In this document: positions 17,373-25,386 of the stretch, one piece after another
How positions within the stretch are numbered: position 1 is the stretch's first letter
Layout of the letters: each line of letters opens with the position of its first letter
Source of the DNA: an uncultured bacterium
GTDB lineage: Bacteria > Patescibacteriota > Minisyncoccia > Phycocordibacterales > CAIRYW01
DNA length: 47,949 nucleotides
Direction of reading: 5' to 3'
Assembly (NCBI GenBank): GCA_903882905.1
Contig: CAIRYW010000021.1
Location: forward strand, 1-47,949
Notes under the pieces: generated by a model
What the model saw: only the letters and a program-made list of their open reading frames with translations
Told to the model about the DNA's origin: nothing
Database searches by the model: none
Position numbers and translations under genes: made by a program

Positions 17373-17831
17373 TTATAATTTTTTCTTGATATTTGAACTT
17401 GTTGCTGCGGTTGATGTTGAAGTACTTGAAGCTAAATTTTCTGTAGTTGTCGCAGTGCTTGTCCCAACAAAAGTATTTTTTGAATCTTTTACTAGATAGA
17501 GTTGTAATTTTTTTGAAATTTCCTTTCCGTATCTACCTTTTGCGCTAAGGGTAATTATATTATAGCCAGGAAGGAGTACCAAACTCTCATTAAAGTTGCC
17601 ATTTATATCAGTAAAAATTTGTCTGCCGTCCAAACTGAGGAACGACACATTTTTTGTTGTTCCGACTACAGAAAGAGAACCTAAGCCTTGAAGTGTGTCG
17701 CCATCTTTGGGGGAAGTGAGGATAATTTGAGGACCAAAAATCAATTTTTCAGCTTCAAATCCAGCATATATTAGGAAAGACAAAAGAAATATTATGGCAA
17801 GTACTATGGCTAATTTACGTCGGGCATTCAT
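17373..17831 (-). CDS. Membrane-anchored Ig-like protein
   Basis: 152 residues from the chosen start (MNARRKLAIVLAII). One N-terminal membrane helix (about 6-25), a roughly 85-residue beta domain (PQIILTSPKDGDTL, then PGYNIITLSAKGRYGKEISK; glucodextranase-B/Big-like) and a Ser/Thr-rich tail. An in-frame start 17 codons earlier (17882) exists, but it would translate through the hairpin at 17847-17877, so the internal ATG is preferred. It lies between ftsK and recA on the same strand. Confidence 0.6.
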   Translation of the reverse strand: MNARRKLAIVLAIIFLLSFLIYAGFEAEKLIFGPQIILTSPKDGDTLQGLGSLSVVGTTKNVSFLSLDGRQIFTDINGNFNESLVLLPGYNIITLSAKGRYGKEISKKLQLYLVKDSKNTFVGTSTATTTENLASSTSTSTAATSSNIKKKL

Positions 17832-17846
17832 TTTGTATTTCTTTGA

Positions 17847-17877
17847 GGACCGACCTAAAATCTCAAAAAGGTCGGCC
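17847..17877. repeat. Hairpin sharing the REP core
   Basis: GGACCGACCT (17847-17856) and AGGTCGGCC (17869-17877) form a hairpin with one bulge. Its arm AGGTCGGTCC on the - strand is the same core as in the DnaA-box repeats, but no DnaA box is present. Located between ftsK and the Ig-like gene. Confidence 0.55.
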
Positions 17878-17908
17878 ACCATTCTCTTTCTAGTTACTTT
17901 GCAAATTT

Positions 17909-20128
17909 CTAATACACAGTTTCTTCTTTTTCCTCCGGTTCAGAAGGGCCTACACCTATGATTTCTCTTGGTCTTGAGCCGTCTGCAGGACCGATCACTC
18001 CGCGCTCCTCAAGCATATCCATAAGGCTTGCCGCACGCGAGTACCCAATTCTAAGTTTTCTTTGTATATAAGACGTAGAAGCCTTTTTTGCCTCAATAAC
18101 GATGGCTCTAGCGTCCTCGTAGAGATCATCCTCATCAACATCTGAAACTGTAGAGCTGTCAAAAATAGGATTTCTACCATCGGTTTCTTCAGGGTGTTTT
18201 GGTGTGAGTTCTAGGCCAGGTTCTGGGAGTTCATCTTTATAAGAATCAATCAAATATTTTACAACTTTTTTCACTTCACCTTCTGAAATATAAGGAGACT
18301 GAATTCTCGCTGGATCTGGTTTATCTTGGCTAACAAAAAGCATATCTCCTTGCCCAACGAGTTTTTCGGCGCCTGCTTTGTCAATAATTGTTCTTGAATC
18401 AATCTGTGAACCTACCTTAAGTGCGATTCGAGTTGGAATGTTTGCCTTGATAAGACCAGTAATAACATTTACCGAAGGTCTTTGTGTTGAAAGTACCAAG
18501 TGAATTCCAACAGCTCTAGACATTTGTGCTAGGCGTACAATAGCTGCTTCAAGTTCTCGTGGATATGCATGCATCAAATCAGCCAATTCATCAATAACGA
18601 TAACTAAGTAAGGCATTGTCTCAGGGACACTACCGTCCTCGCCGTCAGCTTTTTTATTTTTTAAAGCAGGAAGCACAATGTTTTTGTGATAAGAATCAAT
18701 GTCTCTGACAGATTCTTTTTCTAGGATGTCATAACGGCGATCCATTTCTTTGGCCGCCCACTTGAGAGCCAAAATTGTTTTTTTCGCTTCTGTAATTACG
18801 GGAGTTAGAAGATGAGGAATTTTATTATATAGAGTAAGCTCTACTCGCTTTGCATCAACCATAATAAATTTGAGCATATCAGGTGAGTTTCGGTATAGCA
18901 GGGAATTGAGGATTGAATGCACAGCAACAGATTTTCCAGAACCAGTAGTTCCAGCAATTAGAAGGTGAGGCATTTTCGCAAGATCGTAGAAAGTTGGCTT
19001 GCCAGAGACATCTTTACCAATCGTAACAAGAAGAGGTTTATTTGACTCTTGAAATTCTTTTGAACCGACAAGTGAACCAAGACCAACTATTGTTTTTGAA
19101 GTATTCGGTACTTCAATTCCTACGAGTGACTTGCCGGGGATGGGGGCTTCAATTCTAATTGTTTCTGCTGCAAGAGCGAGAGCTAGGTTATCCTGAAGTC
19201 CGATAATACGCGAAAGCTTTACACCTTCTGCTGGCTTGAGAGCATACCTTGTGACTGTAGGGCCGATAGTAACTTCATCCATCTCAACATCAATTCCAAA
19301 ATTTTGCAGAGTTCTTTTTATAATATTTGCATTGGCTTTTATATCTCCTGTTCCAGGTTTTCCAGAATCTAGTTCGAGAAGGGAAATTGGGGGAGGGATG
19401 TATGCTCGATTTCTTAAAATAATTGCAGAGCTAAAAAGATTTTCATCCTCATCGTTTTTTGTATTCTTTTTATTCTTTAAATTATCTCTAGATTGCTCAG
19501 GTGTAATCTTTTTTTCTTCCTCTGGGATTTGTACGAGAACTTCCTCTGGTACTTTTATATTTTTATCAAAATCTTCATCAGACTTTTCTTTTCTTGAGAA
19601 TAATCTATCCCACAGCAATCTAATCGCATGTCCTAGGTGAGTATCAAAAATTACAAGAATTGAAATCAAAATTAATGCAAGCAATAGAACACTAGATGTT
19701 ACTGAATCCAAAAGAGATAAAATTGGTTTTGAAAGTAGTGTTCCGACTGCTCCACCTTTATTCGTAAACCAGATTGCTAAAAGTGTCAGAGATGAAAGAA
19801 AAAACAAAAGTCCTCCACCCAATTTATGTATAGAAATTTTCCTCTCCAAATCTTTTAGAAAAGCTATACCAAGCATAATAAGAATTAATGGAATTAAATA
19901 ATATCCAATACCAAAAAGACTTGAATCAAGAATCGAGTACAATTCTTTTCCGAGCCATCCAGCTTTTCCAAATGCTCCCATTAAAAGAATAAATGATGCA
20001 ACAAAAAGTAGAATAGCAATAATACTTCTGAAAGTTTCTTCTCTTAAGTCTTTTGGTTTGTCATCTTGTCTTTCGTATTTTCTTTTTGGAGTTCTTTTCT
20101 CTATTTTTTCAATATCTTTTTTTGCCAT
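17909..20128 (-). CDS. ftsK: DNA translocase FtsK/SpoIIIE
   Basis: Septum-located, ATP-driven pump that clears chromosome DNA at division. 739 residues. Four N-terminal membrane helices (about 34-165), a charged linker (about 175-240), then the motor: Walker A GTTGSGKS (393-400), Walker B VIVIDELADL, and TQRPSVNVITGLIKANIPTR. The C-terminal gamma winged helix (SYIQRKLRIGYSRAASLMDM) recognises orientation sequences. Standard length for the family. It is preceded on the same strand by the GIY-YIG gene. Confidence 0.96.
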   Translation of the reverse strand: MAKKDIEKIEKRTPKRKYERQDDKPKDLREETFRSIIAILLFVASFILLMGAFGKAGWLGKELYSILDSSLFGIGYYLIPLILIMLGIAFLKDLERKISIHKLGGGLLFFLSSLTLLAIWFTNKGGAVGTLLSKPILSLLDSVTSSVLLLALILISILVIFDTHLGHAIRLLWDRLFSRKEKSDEDFDKNIKVPEEVLVQIPEEEKKITPEQSRDNLKNKKNTKNDEDENLFSSAIILRNRAYIPPPISLLELDSGKPGTGDIKANANIIKRTLQNFGIDVEMDEVTIGPTVTRYALKPAEGVKLSRIIGLQDNLALALAAETIRIEAPIPGKSLVGIEVPNTSKTIVGLGSLVGSKEFQESNKPLLVTIGKDVSGKPTFYDLAKMPHLLIAGTTGSGKSVAVHSILNSLLYRNSPDMLKFIMVDAKRVELTLYNKIPHLLTPVITEAKKTILALKWAAKEMDRRYDILEKESVRDIDSYHKNIVLPALKNKKADGEDGSVPETMPYLVIVIDELADLMHAYPRELEAAIVRLAQMSRAVGIHLVLSTQRPSVNVITGLIKANIPTRIALKVGSQIDSRTIIDKAGAEKLVGQGDMLFVSQDKPDPARIQSPYISEGEVKKVVKYLIDSYKDELPEPGLELTPKHPEETDGRNPIFDSSTVSDVDEDDLYEDARAIVIEAKKASTSYIQRKLRIGYSRAASLMDMLEERGVIGPADGSRPREIIGVGPSEPEEKEETVY

Positions 20129-20131
20129 TTT

Positions 20132-20153
20132 ATCCGCACACTAACTTTCATTT
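20132..20153. repeat. Left 22-bp inverted repeat flanking the GIY-YIG gene
   Basis: Perfect reverse complement of 20412-20433 (core CGCACACTAACTTTC). It overlaps the last codons and stop of the GIY-YIG gene and ends 4 nt before the ftsK start. Confidence 0.85.
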
Positions 20154-20407
20154 TTCGCTAGTGTATCTTTTAATCTAGATAATAATTGTCTTCGCGCTTG
20201 TCCTCTTAATTTTAACATTTTTTCTCTCCTACGCGCATCTGATTCTATTTCGTAAGCTTCATAATAAATTAATTTATAAGGCATCTTACGTTCCGTAGAT
20301 TCTACTCTTCCTTTATTATGTTCTATTAATCTATTTTTTAAATCATTCGTTGAACCAATGTATAGTTCATCATATTTTTTACTTCTTATTAAATAAACAT
20401 AGAACAT
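20141..20407 (-). CDS. GIY-YIG nuclease-domain protein (UvrC/Slx1-like mini-protein)
   Basis: 88 residues, essentially only the GIY-YIG catalytic domain: FYVYLIRS (the GIY-equivalent strand), ELYIGSTNDLKNRLIEHNKG (YIG plus catalytic Arg), then YEAYEIESDARRREKMLKLR with the catalytic Glu. Such single-domain proteins are common in bacteria, are found next to unrelated genes and are thought to nick DNA. The coding region almost fills a 302-bp unit bounded by 22-bp perfect inverted repeats, which suggests a mobile or invertible cassette. Confidence 0.88.
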   Translation of the reverse strand: MFYVYLIRSKKYDELYIGSTNDLKNRLIEHNKGRVESTERKMPYKLIYYEAYEIESDARRREKMLKLRGQARRQLLSRLKDTLAKNES

Positions 20408-20411
20408 AATG

Positions 20412-20433
20412 AAATGAAAGTTAGTGTGCGGAT
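20412..20433. repeat. Right 22-bp inverted repeat flanking the GIY-YIG gene
   Basis: Partner of 20132-20153. It lies in the 5' untranslated region of the GIY-YIG gene, 5 nt before its start codon (on the - strand). Confidence 0.85.
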
Positions 20434-20511
20434 GAATTTAAATTTTATTAGTTATTTGTATGCAAATAATATCATAAAAAAGTATAAAATTATCTTGAAA
20501 AATATAAGAAA

Positions 20512-20551
20512 ACCCAGCACATTCTTTTTATATAAAAAGAATGTGCTGGGT
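20512..20551. repeat. 40-nt palindromic element, copy 2
   Basis: Arms identical to 14835-14874 (18 bp), loop ATAT. It lies between the GIY-YIG gene and the promoter of the winged-helix gene. Confidence 0.85.
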
Positions 20552-20578
20552 TGACTTTTATCTAGTCTTTTATACTAT
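20551..20578 (+). promoter_or_regulatory. Promoter of the winged-helix gene
   Basis: TTGACT (20552-20557), a 16-bp spacer and TACTAT (20574-20579), directly after the palindromic element. The gene's ATG at 20619 follows at a sensible distance. Confidence 0.45.
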
Positions 20579-20618
20579 TACCGATGTCTTAGACACTATT
20601 TTTATAAGAGACAAACAC

Positions 20619-21371
20619 ATGGAAGATAACGGACAAATAAATAAAGTAGAAGAGCCTATCCTAAAGGACATATTCTCAAATAGCCCTTTAAATTTATATA
20701 TATTTAAAAAGACAAATAAGCTTTCAGTTGCGTCATATCTTTTGACCGAACACATTAAGGACATAGAGCCTTTAAAGTGGAGCATTCGAAAAGCTGCTGT
20801 TCAGATGGTAGAAGGAGTTGTGTCCTTTAAGGGTCTCAATAAGACAGAGGTTTCATCTTTACTTTTATCTTTAAAATCATATTTTGAAACAGCGGTTTTA
20901 GTTAAATTAATTTCAAGTAGTAACGGTGAAATTCTTGTTTCTGAGATCAATAAACTAGCTCTGGAAATAAACAACTTTAATTCTCCAAAAGATACAGAAA
21001 AAGAGTTGAATCAGAATTTTTTTGCAGTAGAAAAGCCAGCTCTTATTCCAGCGGAAGATCTAATAGAAAATCTAAAAAAAGACATCTCTGTCTTTAACAG
21101 AAAGGATGATAAAGGACATCAAATTTATAAAGGACAAGTACAAGTTGATAGGAGTAAGTCTTTGAAAAACGACGAAGAGGATAAAAGACAGAGGCGTCAA
21201 AAAATCCTATCAATTATAAAGCAGAAGAAGGAGGTGACTATAAAGGACATTAGTTCAAATATCAAAAACTGCAGCGAGAAAACGATTCAAAGAGAACTCA
21301 ATTCGCTTCTATTTGAAAAGGTAATCAAAAAGACAGGGGAGAGGCGCTGGAGCAAATATTTGCTAGCTTAG
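20619..21371 (+). CDS. Winged-helix protein of unknown function
   Basis: 250 residues from the preferred ATG (MEDNGQINKVEEP). The same frame opens upstream at 20541, but that start lies inside the palindromic element and before the promoter. The N-terminal half is helical (KLSVASYLLTEHIKDIEPLK, then KAAVQMVEGVVSFKGLNKTE). The linker is Lys-rich. The C-terminus is a DeoR/FaeA-like winged helix (KEVTIKDISSNIKNCSEKTI, then FEKVIKKTGERRWSKYLL). Probably a DNA-binding regulator; targets unknown. A terminator follows directly. Confidence 0.72.
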   Translation: MEDNGQINKVEEPILKDIFSNSPLNLYIFKKTNKLSVASYLLTEHIKDIEPLKWSIRKAAVQMVEGVVSFKGLNKTEVSSLLLSLKSYFETAVLVKLISSSNGEILVSEINKLALEINNFNSPKDTEKELNQNFFAVEKPALIPAEDLIENLKKDISVFNRKDDKGHQIYKGQVQVDRSKSLKNDEEDKRQRRQKILSIIKQKKEVTIKDISSNIKNCSEKTIQRELNSLLFEKVIKKTGERRWSKYLLA

Positions 21372-21380
21372 GTATTTAAA

Positions 21381-21424
21381 GGACCGACCTTAAATCTTCA
21401 AAAAGATCGGCCTTTTGCTTTTCT
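21381..21424 (+). terminator. Terminator of the winged-helix gene, sharing the REP core
   Basis: GGACCGACCTT (21381-21391) pairs with AAGATCGGCC (21403-21412) using G-U pairs, then TTTTGCTTTTCTT. The left arm is the reverse complement of the AGGTCGGTCC repeat core, and the arrangement resembles 17847-17877. Confidence 0.65.
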
Positions 21425-21440
21425 TCTTTGAGAGTGTCGT

Positions 21441-21503
21441 AAAAACAAACCAGGAGGTGAGTCCTCCTCTTGAGAGGCCTCTCCTCTCGGTTTGTTTTTT
21501 ATT
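21441..21503 (+). terminator. Three-way-junction hairpin with T-tract
   Basis: The outer stem AAAAACAAACC (21441-21451) / GGTTTGTTTTT (21489-21499) encloses two hairpins: AGGAGG / CCTCCT (21452-21468) and GAGAGG / CCTCTC (21472-21488). It is followed by TATTT. The T-run would make it a terminator, but the branched shape suggests the end of a structured RNA. It separates the winged-helix gene from the S-layer promoters. Confidence 0.6.
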
Positions 21504-21534
21504 TCCCTAAAATTATATGGCTAAGGCTGTTTCA

Positions 21535-21563
21535 TTGACTTTTAGCTTAAAAACGGTTAATAT
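21535..21563 (+). promoter_or_regulatory. S-layer gene promoter P1
   Basis: TTGACT (21535-21540), a 17-bp spacer and TAATAT (21558-21563). Confidence 0.65.
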
Positions 21564-22142
21564 ATATGCGTGGTTTACGTCTCTGTTTAGGAGGTTTTCC
21601 ACATATCAAAGTTGATATGCTTGTACTAAGGTAATATAATTTCAAGCAAGGAAAACTTATCGTTTTCCTCGTTACCGTAAAGACTCAAGATATCGACCGA
21701 AAAGCCACGAACTTTGACAACAAAATAGCCCATATTTCCTATCCCTTCGCTGTCAGTTTAACGAAAGAAATTCAGTCCAAATTATGTCAACTAAACTGTA
21801 TTTAAGTCGAAACAAAAATACAGGGTAGTTATAAAAGTGTTTCAATAGTGTTTAGATTTTGTGAAATAAAATTCGCAAAATTTAAATGCTTGAAAGCGTA
21901 GAAAATTTTTTAAGGAATTAAAAAATTTTCTACAACCGGCCTAAGAAAAAAATTGTCGATTCAAATTTTTTTTGACGCCGTTAAAAGAAATTCGGTGAGC
22001 TTCCACATTATTAAATTATTATAAAATTATTCCGACGAGTGAGAGACGACGCGCAAAAATTTATTTTTGCATGGCGTCCGAGCGAAGTCGGGACAAGGGG
22101 TTAATCGCCTTTTGGGAAGCAAACCAGTTAATTAAATTAAAT
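21564..22142 (+). promoter_or_regulatory. Long structured leader with second promoter P2
   Basis: No credible ORF is seen. A second promoter, P2, has TTGATA (21612-21617), 17 bp and TATAAT (21635-21640). Hairpins include AGGAAAAC / GTTTTCCT (21649-21669) enclosed by GGTAA / TTACC, CTGTATTT / AAATACAG near 21797-21824, and a perfect 16-bp stem GTAGAAAATTTTTTAA (21898-21933, loop GGAA). A GCAAAAA / TTTTTGC stem (about 22053-22070) precedes the coding region. The roughly 500-nt untranslated leader suggests mRNA stabilisation or regulation of an abundant protein, or an unrecognised ncRNA. Confidence 0.5.
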
Positions 22143-24074
22143 ATGAATAAATTCACAAAGACAATCGCAGGAGTCCTAGGATTCGCAGTTGTTCTTTCTT
22201 TGGTTGTAGTTGCAACAGCAGCTCCAGCAAAGGCAGATACAATTTCTGATCTTCAGGCTCAAATCGCTTCACTTACAGCACAGCTTTCAAAGCTTTCTGG
22301 AAGTACAGTAACAACAACATCAGGATCTTTTAACACTAACCTAACAGTTGGTTCAAAAGGAGCAGATGTAGTTGCACTTCAGAACTTCCTTATCAAAGGA
22401 GGATATGCAATTGCAGCTGGAGCAACAGGAAACTTTGGTCCACAGACTAAAGCAGCTCTTGCAGCTTACCAAGCAGCAAACGCAATCACACCAGCAGCTG
22501 GATATTTTGGCCCTATCACAAGAGCTAAAGTAAACGCAGCTGCAGGTTCAACAACAGTTGGAACAGGATCAACAGGATCAACTTCAACAGGTTCAACAGC
22601 TGGAGTATCACCTTCAACAAACGAAGGAATTCTTACAGCAACAGCTGGTCCTATCTCAAACTCAGTTTTGAACGTAGGTCAGCAGAAAGCTCCAATCATG
22701 ACAGTTAGAATTAATGAACAAAATTCAGACATCGCTATTCAGAGAATTCAACTTAATCTTGGAACAAACACAAACATCTACAACAAAGTATTCCAGAACC
22801 TATATGCAATTGATGCATCAACAGGAAACGTTCTAGCAACTGTTCCTCTAAACTCATCAACTGTTGTACAGAGTGGAAGTAACTACATCACAAATATTTC
22901 TATCCCTAACTTTGTAGTTAAGGCTGGAACATATAAGGACATCACAATTGCAGCTGATATCTTCTCATCAATTGATTCTGTATACAGAACAGGAGGTGGA
23001 CAAGCTATCAACCCTACAATCAGTGTTAATGACAGTGGTGTAAGAGGAGTTGACGGAACAGGAACAGATCAATACTCAAGTGGAGTAATCACTGGTCCAA
23101 CACTTACAATCAACGCAAGTCTTGTTGACAATTCAATTGCTAACATTTCTCTTGATTCATCATCACCATCACAGAGTCAGGTTGCTGTTACTGACACAAC
23201 AAACGGTCAGTACTTGAAGCTTCCAGTATTGGTTTTTGATCTTAACGCTCAAAACGATGCTGTTCACCTTCATAACCTAGCAATTAACGTTGCAACTTCA
23301 GGAACACAAGGAACTGTAACTGCAGCTTACTTGTACCAAGGTTCAACTCAAGTTGCTTCAGCTGCTGTTTCAGGAGGTGTTGCTACATTCAGTAACATCA
23401 CAGATGGAACTCAAGGAGCATTGGTTGCTGTAAACTCAACTCTGCCTTACACAGTTAAGGTAGATGCAACAGGAGTTCTTACAGGTTACTTAAACGTAAC
23501 AGCATCATTCACAACTTCAGGAACAACAATCTACAACTCACAAGATGGTAACGTTGCACAGGTCAATGGATCTGCAACAGGTTACGCTCAAAAAGTTGTT
23601 GGATTAGGTCTACAAGTTGCTCTAAGTTCAGCAAACTTGGTTAAGACAGTTGGTCCTTCAGACACATCAGGTAATGCAACTACAACTTACTCAGGTACAT
23701 TCAACTTGAATCTATCTGCAGTAGGAACAGATGCAACATTTGGTTTGCTTTCATCTTCAACACCTTCATTTGCAACATCTACATCATTTGTAACTGTTTA
23801 CGCAAACGGTGCTAAAGACACAACAACAAACTACTTGTTAACTGTAAACTACAGTCAGCCAACAGGTACAACTTTGTCTGGTGACAGTAAGAGCTTTACT
23901 CTAGGCAGAAACAATAGTGTTACAATCCCAGTTACTTACACATTTGCTGTAAAGAACCCAGGAGTAAACACTTACGCTGTCCAGCTTGAAGGTCTAACAG
24001 CTAACGTATCAAGTGGAGCTTCAACAATTAACTTCTTTGCTGATCTACCAGCTTGGAGAACAAACGTTCAGTAA
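22143..24074 (+). CDS. S-layer-like secreted protein with peptidoglycan-binding domain
   Basis: 643 residues from MNKFTKTIAGVLGF; the frame opens 24 codons earlier (22071), but a signal peptide begins here. The signal peptide ends near APAKAD (about residue 31). A short coiled stretch (ISDLQAQIASLTAQLSKL) leads to a PG_binding_1 domain (about 66-130: GSKGADVVALQNFLIKGGY, GNFGPQTKAALAAYQ). A Gly/Ser/Thr linker and about 450 residues of beta-rich, Thr/Ser/Asn-rich sequence follow. Codon choice is strikingly uniform (ACA, GCA, TCA, CTT), unlike the neighbours, as expected of a very highly expressed gene. Likely the main surface-layer protein, anchored to peptidoglycan. Two promoters and a strong terminator flank it. 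Confidence 0.85.
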   Translation: MNKFTKTIAGVLGFAVVLSLVVVATAAPAKADTISDLQAQIASLTAQLSKLSGSTVTTTSGSFNTNLTVGSKGADVVALQNFLIKGGYAIAAGATGNFGPQTKAALAAYQAANAITPAAGYFGPITRAKVNAAAGSTTVGTGSTGSTSTGSTAGVSPSTNEGILTATAGPISNSVLNVGQQKAPIMTVRINEQNSDIAIQRIQLNLGTNTNIYNKVFQNLYAIDASTGNVLATVPLNSSTVVQSGSNYITNISIPNFVVKAGTYKDITIAADIFSSIDSVYRTGGGQAINPTISVNDSGVRGVDGTGTDQYSSGVITGPTLTINASLVDNSIANISLDSSSPSQSQVAVTDTTNGQYLKLPVLVFDLNAQNDAVHLHNLAINVATSGTQGTVTAAYLYQGSTQVASAAVSGGVATFSNITDGTQGALVAVNSTLPYTVKVDATGVLTGYLNVTASFTTSGTTIYNSQDGNVAQVNGSATGYAQKVVGLGLQVALSSANLVKTVGPSDTSGNATTTYSGTFNLNLSAVGTDATFGLLSSSTPSFATSTSFVTVYANGAKDTTTNYLLTVNYSQPTGTTLSGDSKSFTLGRNNSVTIPVTYTFAVKNPGVNTYAVQLEGLTANVSSGASTINFFADLPAWRTNVQ

Positions 24075-24124
24075 TCACTTGTTATTGCTCTCTTAACTTC
24101 GAGTTGAGTTAGCAAAGCTAAACA

Positions 24125-24156
24125 AAAGCCGCCCGTAAGGGCGGCTTTTGTGTTTA
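24125..24156 (+). terminator. S-layer gene terminator
   Basis: AAAAGCCGCCC and GGGCGGCTTTT arms around a GTAA loop, followed by GTGTTTATTTT. Confidence 0.92.
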
Positions 24157-24199
24157 TTTTCAAGCACCAAACTTTAAAATAACACAGTATATATTAGTG

Positions 24200-25201
24200 A
24201 TGAATATGAAATTGAATCCAAAGAAAATTCTTTTTTTTAGTTTTCTTTTTTTAATAGGTATAGTTTTTGGAATTTTTCTTGATAAATTTTTTTTGAACAG
24301 ACAAGAAATTTCTACCGATTTTCACAGTGTCCAACTTTCTGATCCTAATTACAAACTGATTTCTCCTCTTTTACTTTCGGGTATTTCAGTGCAGGGAGAT
24401 ACACAAGAGTTCAAAGATATTGAAAGTAAGTTGAGATCTCAGACAGGTAACCTTCTTAAGATCCCTGGTATGCAAGATATATCTCTTTATTTTAAAGATT
24501 TAAATAGCGGTCTTTGGGCAGGTATTGGCCAAGATACTGGATATGATCCAGCAAGTCTTTTGAAGGTGCCAATTATGATCGCTTGGTTTAAAAAAGAACA
24601 AGATAACCCGGGAGTATTGTCTCAGAAACTCGTCTGGATCGGTTCTCCTTATGACGATAAAGGTCTAGATTTTTATAGTTTACATCCGGGACAATCTTAT
24701 ACAGTGGACGAACTTGTTAATTTAATGATTACAAAATCTGATAATGACGCAAAGGATTTACTGCTATCTAATCTAGATTCTCAGACAGTAAACACAGTTT
24801 TTACAGATCTAGGTATTAAAGATTGGGGAGATACCTCTAGTTCGTCTACAAAAATTTCTCCAGCAGCGTATTCAAGATTTTTAAGAGTTCTTTATAATGC
24901 AACATATCTAAACCGTGATTTATCGGAAAGGGCTTTAGAGTTACTTAGTTCTACTGATTTCAATAGTGGGATAGTGGCGGGTATTTCATCGAATATTAAA
25001 GTTGCCCACAAATTCGGACAATATACAACTAATGATCCTACAAGTCCGATAGAGTTACATGATTGTGGTATTGTTTATCTTCCCCAAAAACCTTATTTAT
25101 TGTGTGTTATGACTAAAGGTGCAACTGATATTGTTAATCTAGAGGCCGTAATAAAAAATATTTCATTAACTGTTTTTAATGAAGTAAATAAAAATTCTTA
25201 G
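24200..25201 (+). CDS. Secreted/anchored beta-lactamase-fold serine hydrolase
   Basis: 333 residues from ATG 24200; a GTG one codon upstream and an ATG at 24206 are alternatives. An N-terminal helix (about 8-27, ILFFSFLFLIGIVFGIFL) anchors or exports it. The penicillin-recognising motifs are SxxK as SLLK (Ser119, Lys122), SDN (KSDNDA) and a KTG-box variant HKFG. The family (class A beta-lactamase-like, PF13354 type) covers beta-lactamases and D,D-peptidases. The HKFG substitution and context suggest a cell-wall enzyme rather than antibiotic resistance; this is inference. Confidence 0.82.
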   Translation: MNMKLNPKKILFFSFLFLIGIVFGIFLDKFFLNRQEISTDFHSVQLSDPNYKLISPLLLSGISVQGDTQEFKDIESKLRSQTGNLLKIPGMQDISLYFKDLNSGLWAGIGQDTGYDPASLLKVPIMIAWFKKEQDNPGVLSQKLVWIGSPYDDKGLDFYSLHPGQSYTVDELVNLMITKSDNDAKDLLLSNLDSQTVNTVFTDLGIKDWGDTSSSSTKISPAAYSRFLRVLYNATYLNRDLSERALELLSSTDFNSGIVAGISSNIKVAHKFGQYTTNDPTSPIELHDCGIVYLPQKPYLLCVMTKGATDIVNLEAVIKNISLTVFNEVNKNS

Positions 25202-25339
25202 AAAAAGTTGTAAATTCCGAACTCTCAGGAACGCTCTGGTCTGTTCACAATTCTTAAAAAATAACTATTTACGCGTAAGATTTATCTTTTTATTTATTGG
25301 TATCTTTTGAATTTGCGTATTACTGAATGAGATTTGTTG

Positions 25340-25345
25340 TATAAT
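25340..25345 (+). promoter_or_regulatory. -10 element before the Ig-like protein gene
   Basis: TATAAT at 25340-25345 in the 185-nt gap upstream of the 25387 gene. No convincing -35 at the usual spacing. Confidence 0.4.
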
Positions 25346-25386
25346 ATTAGTTGTTACTAGAGCTAACTTGAATTCATGGAACTTAT

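Noticed and set aside
22071-22142. Upstream start for the S-layer-like gene
   Set aside because: The extra 24 residues are charged and precede a textbook signal peptide starting at 22143. The upstream ATG lies in a hairpin.
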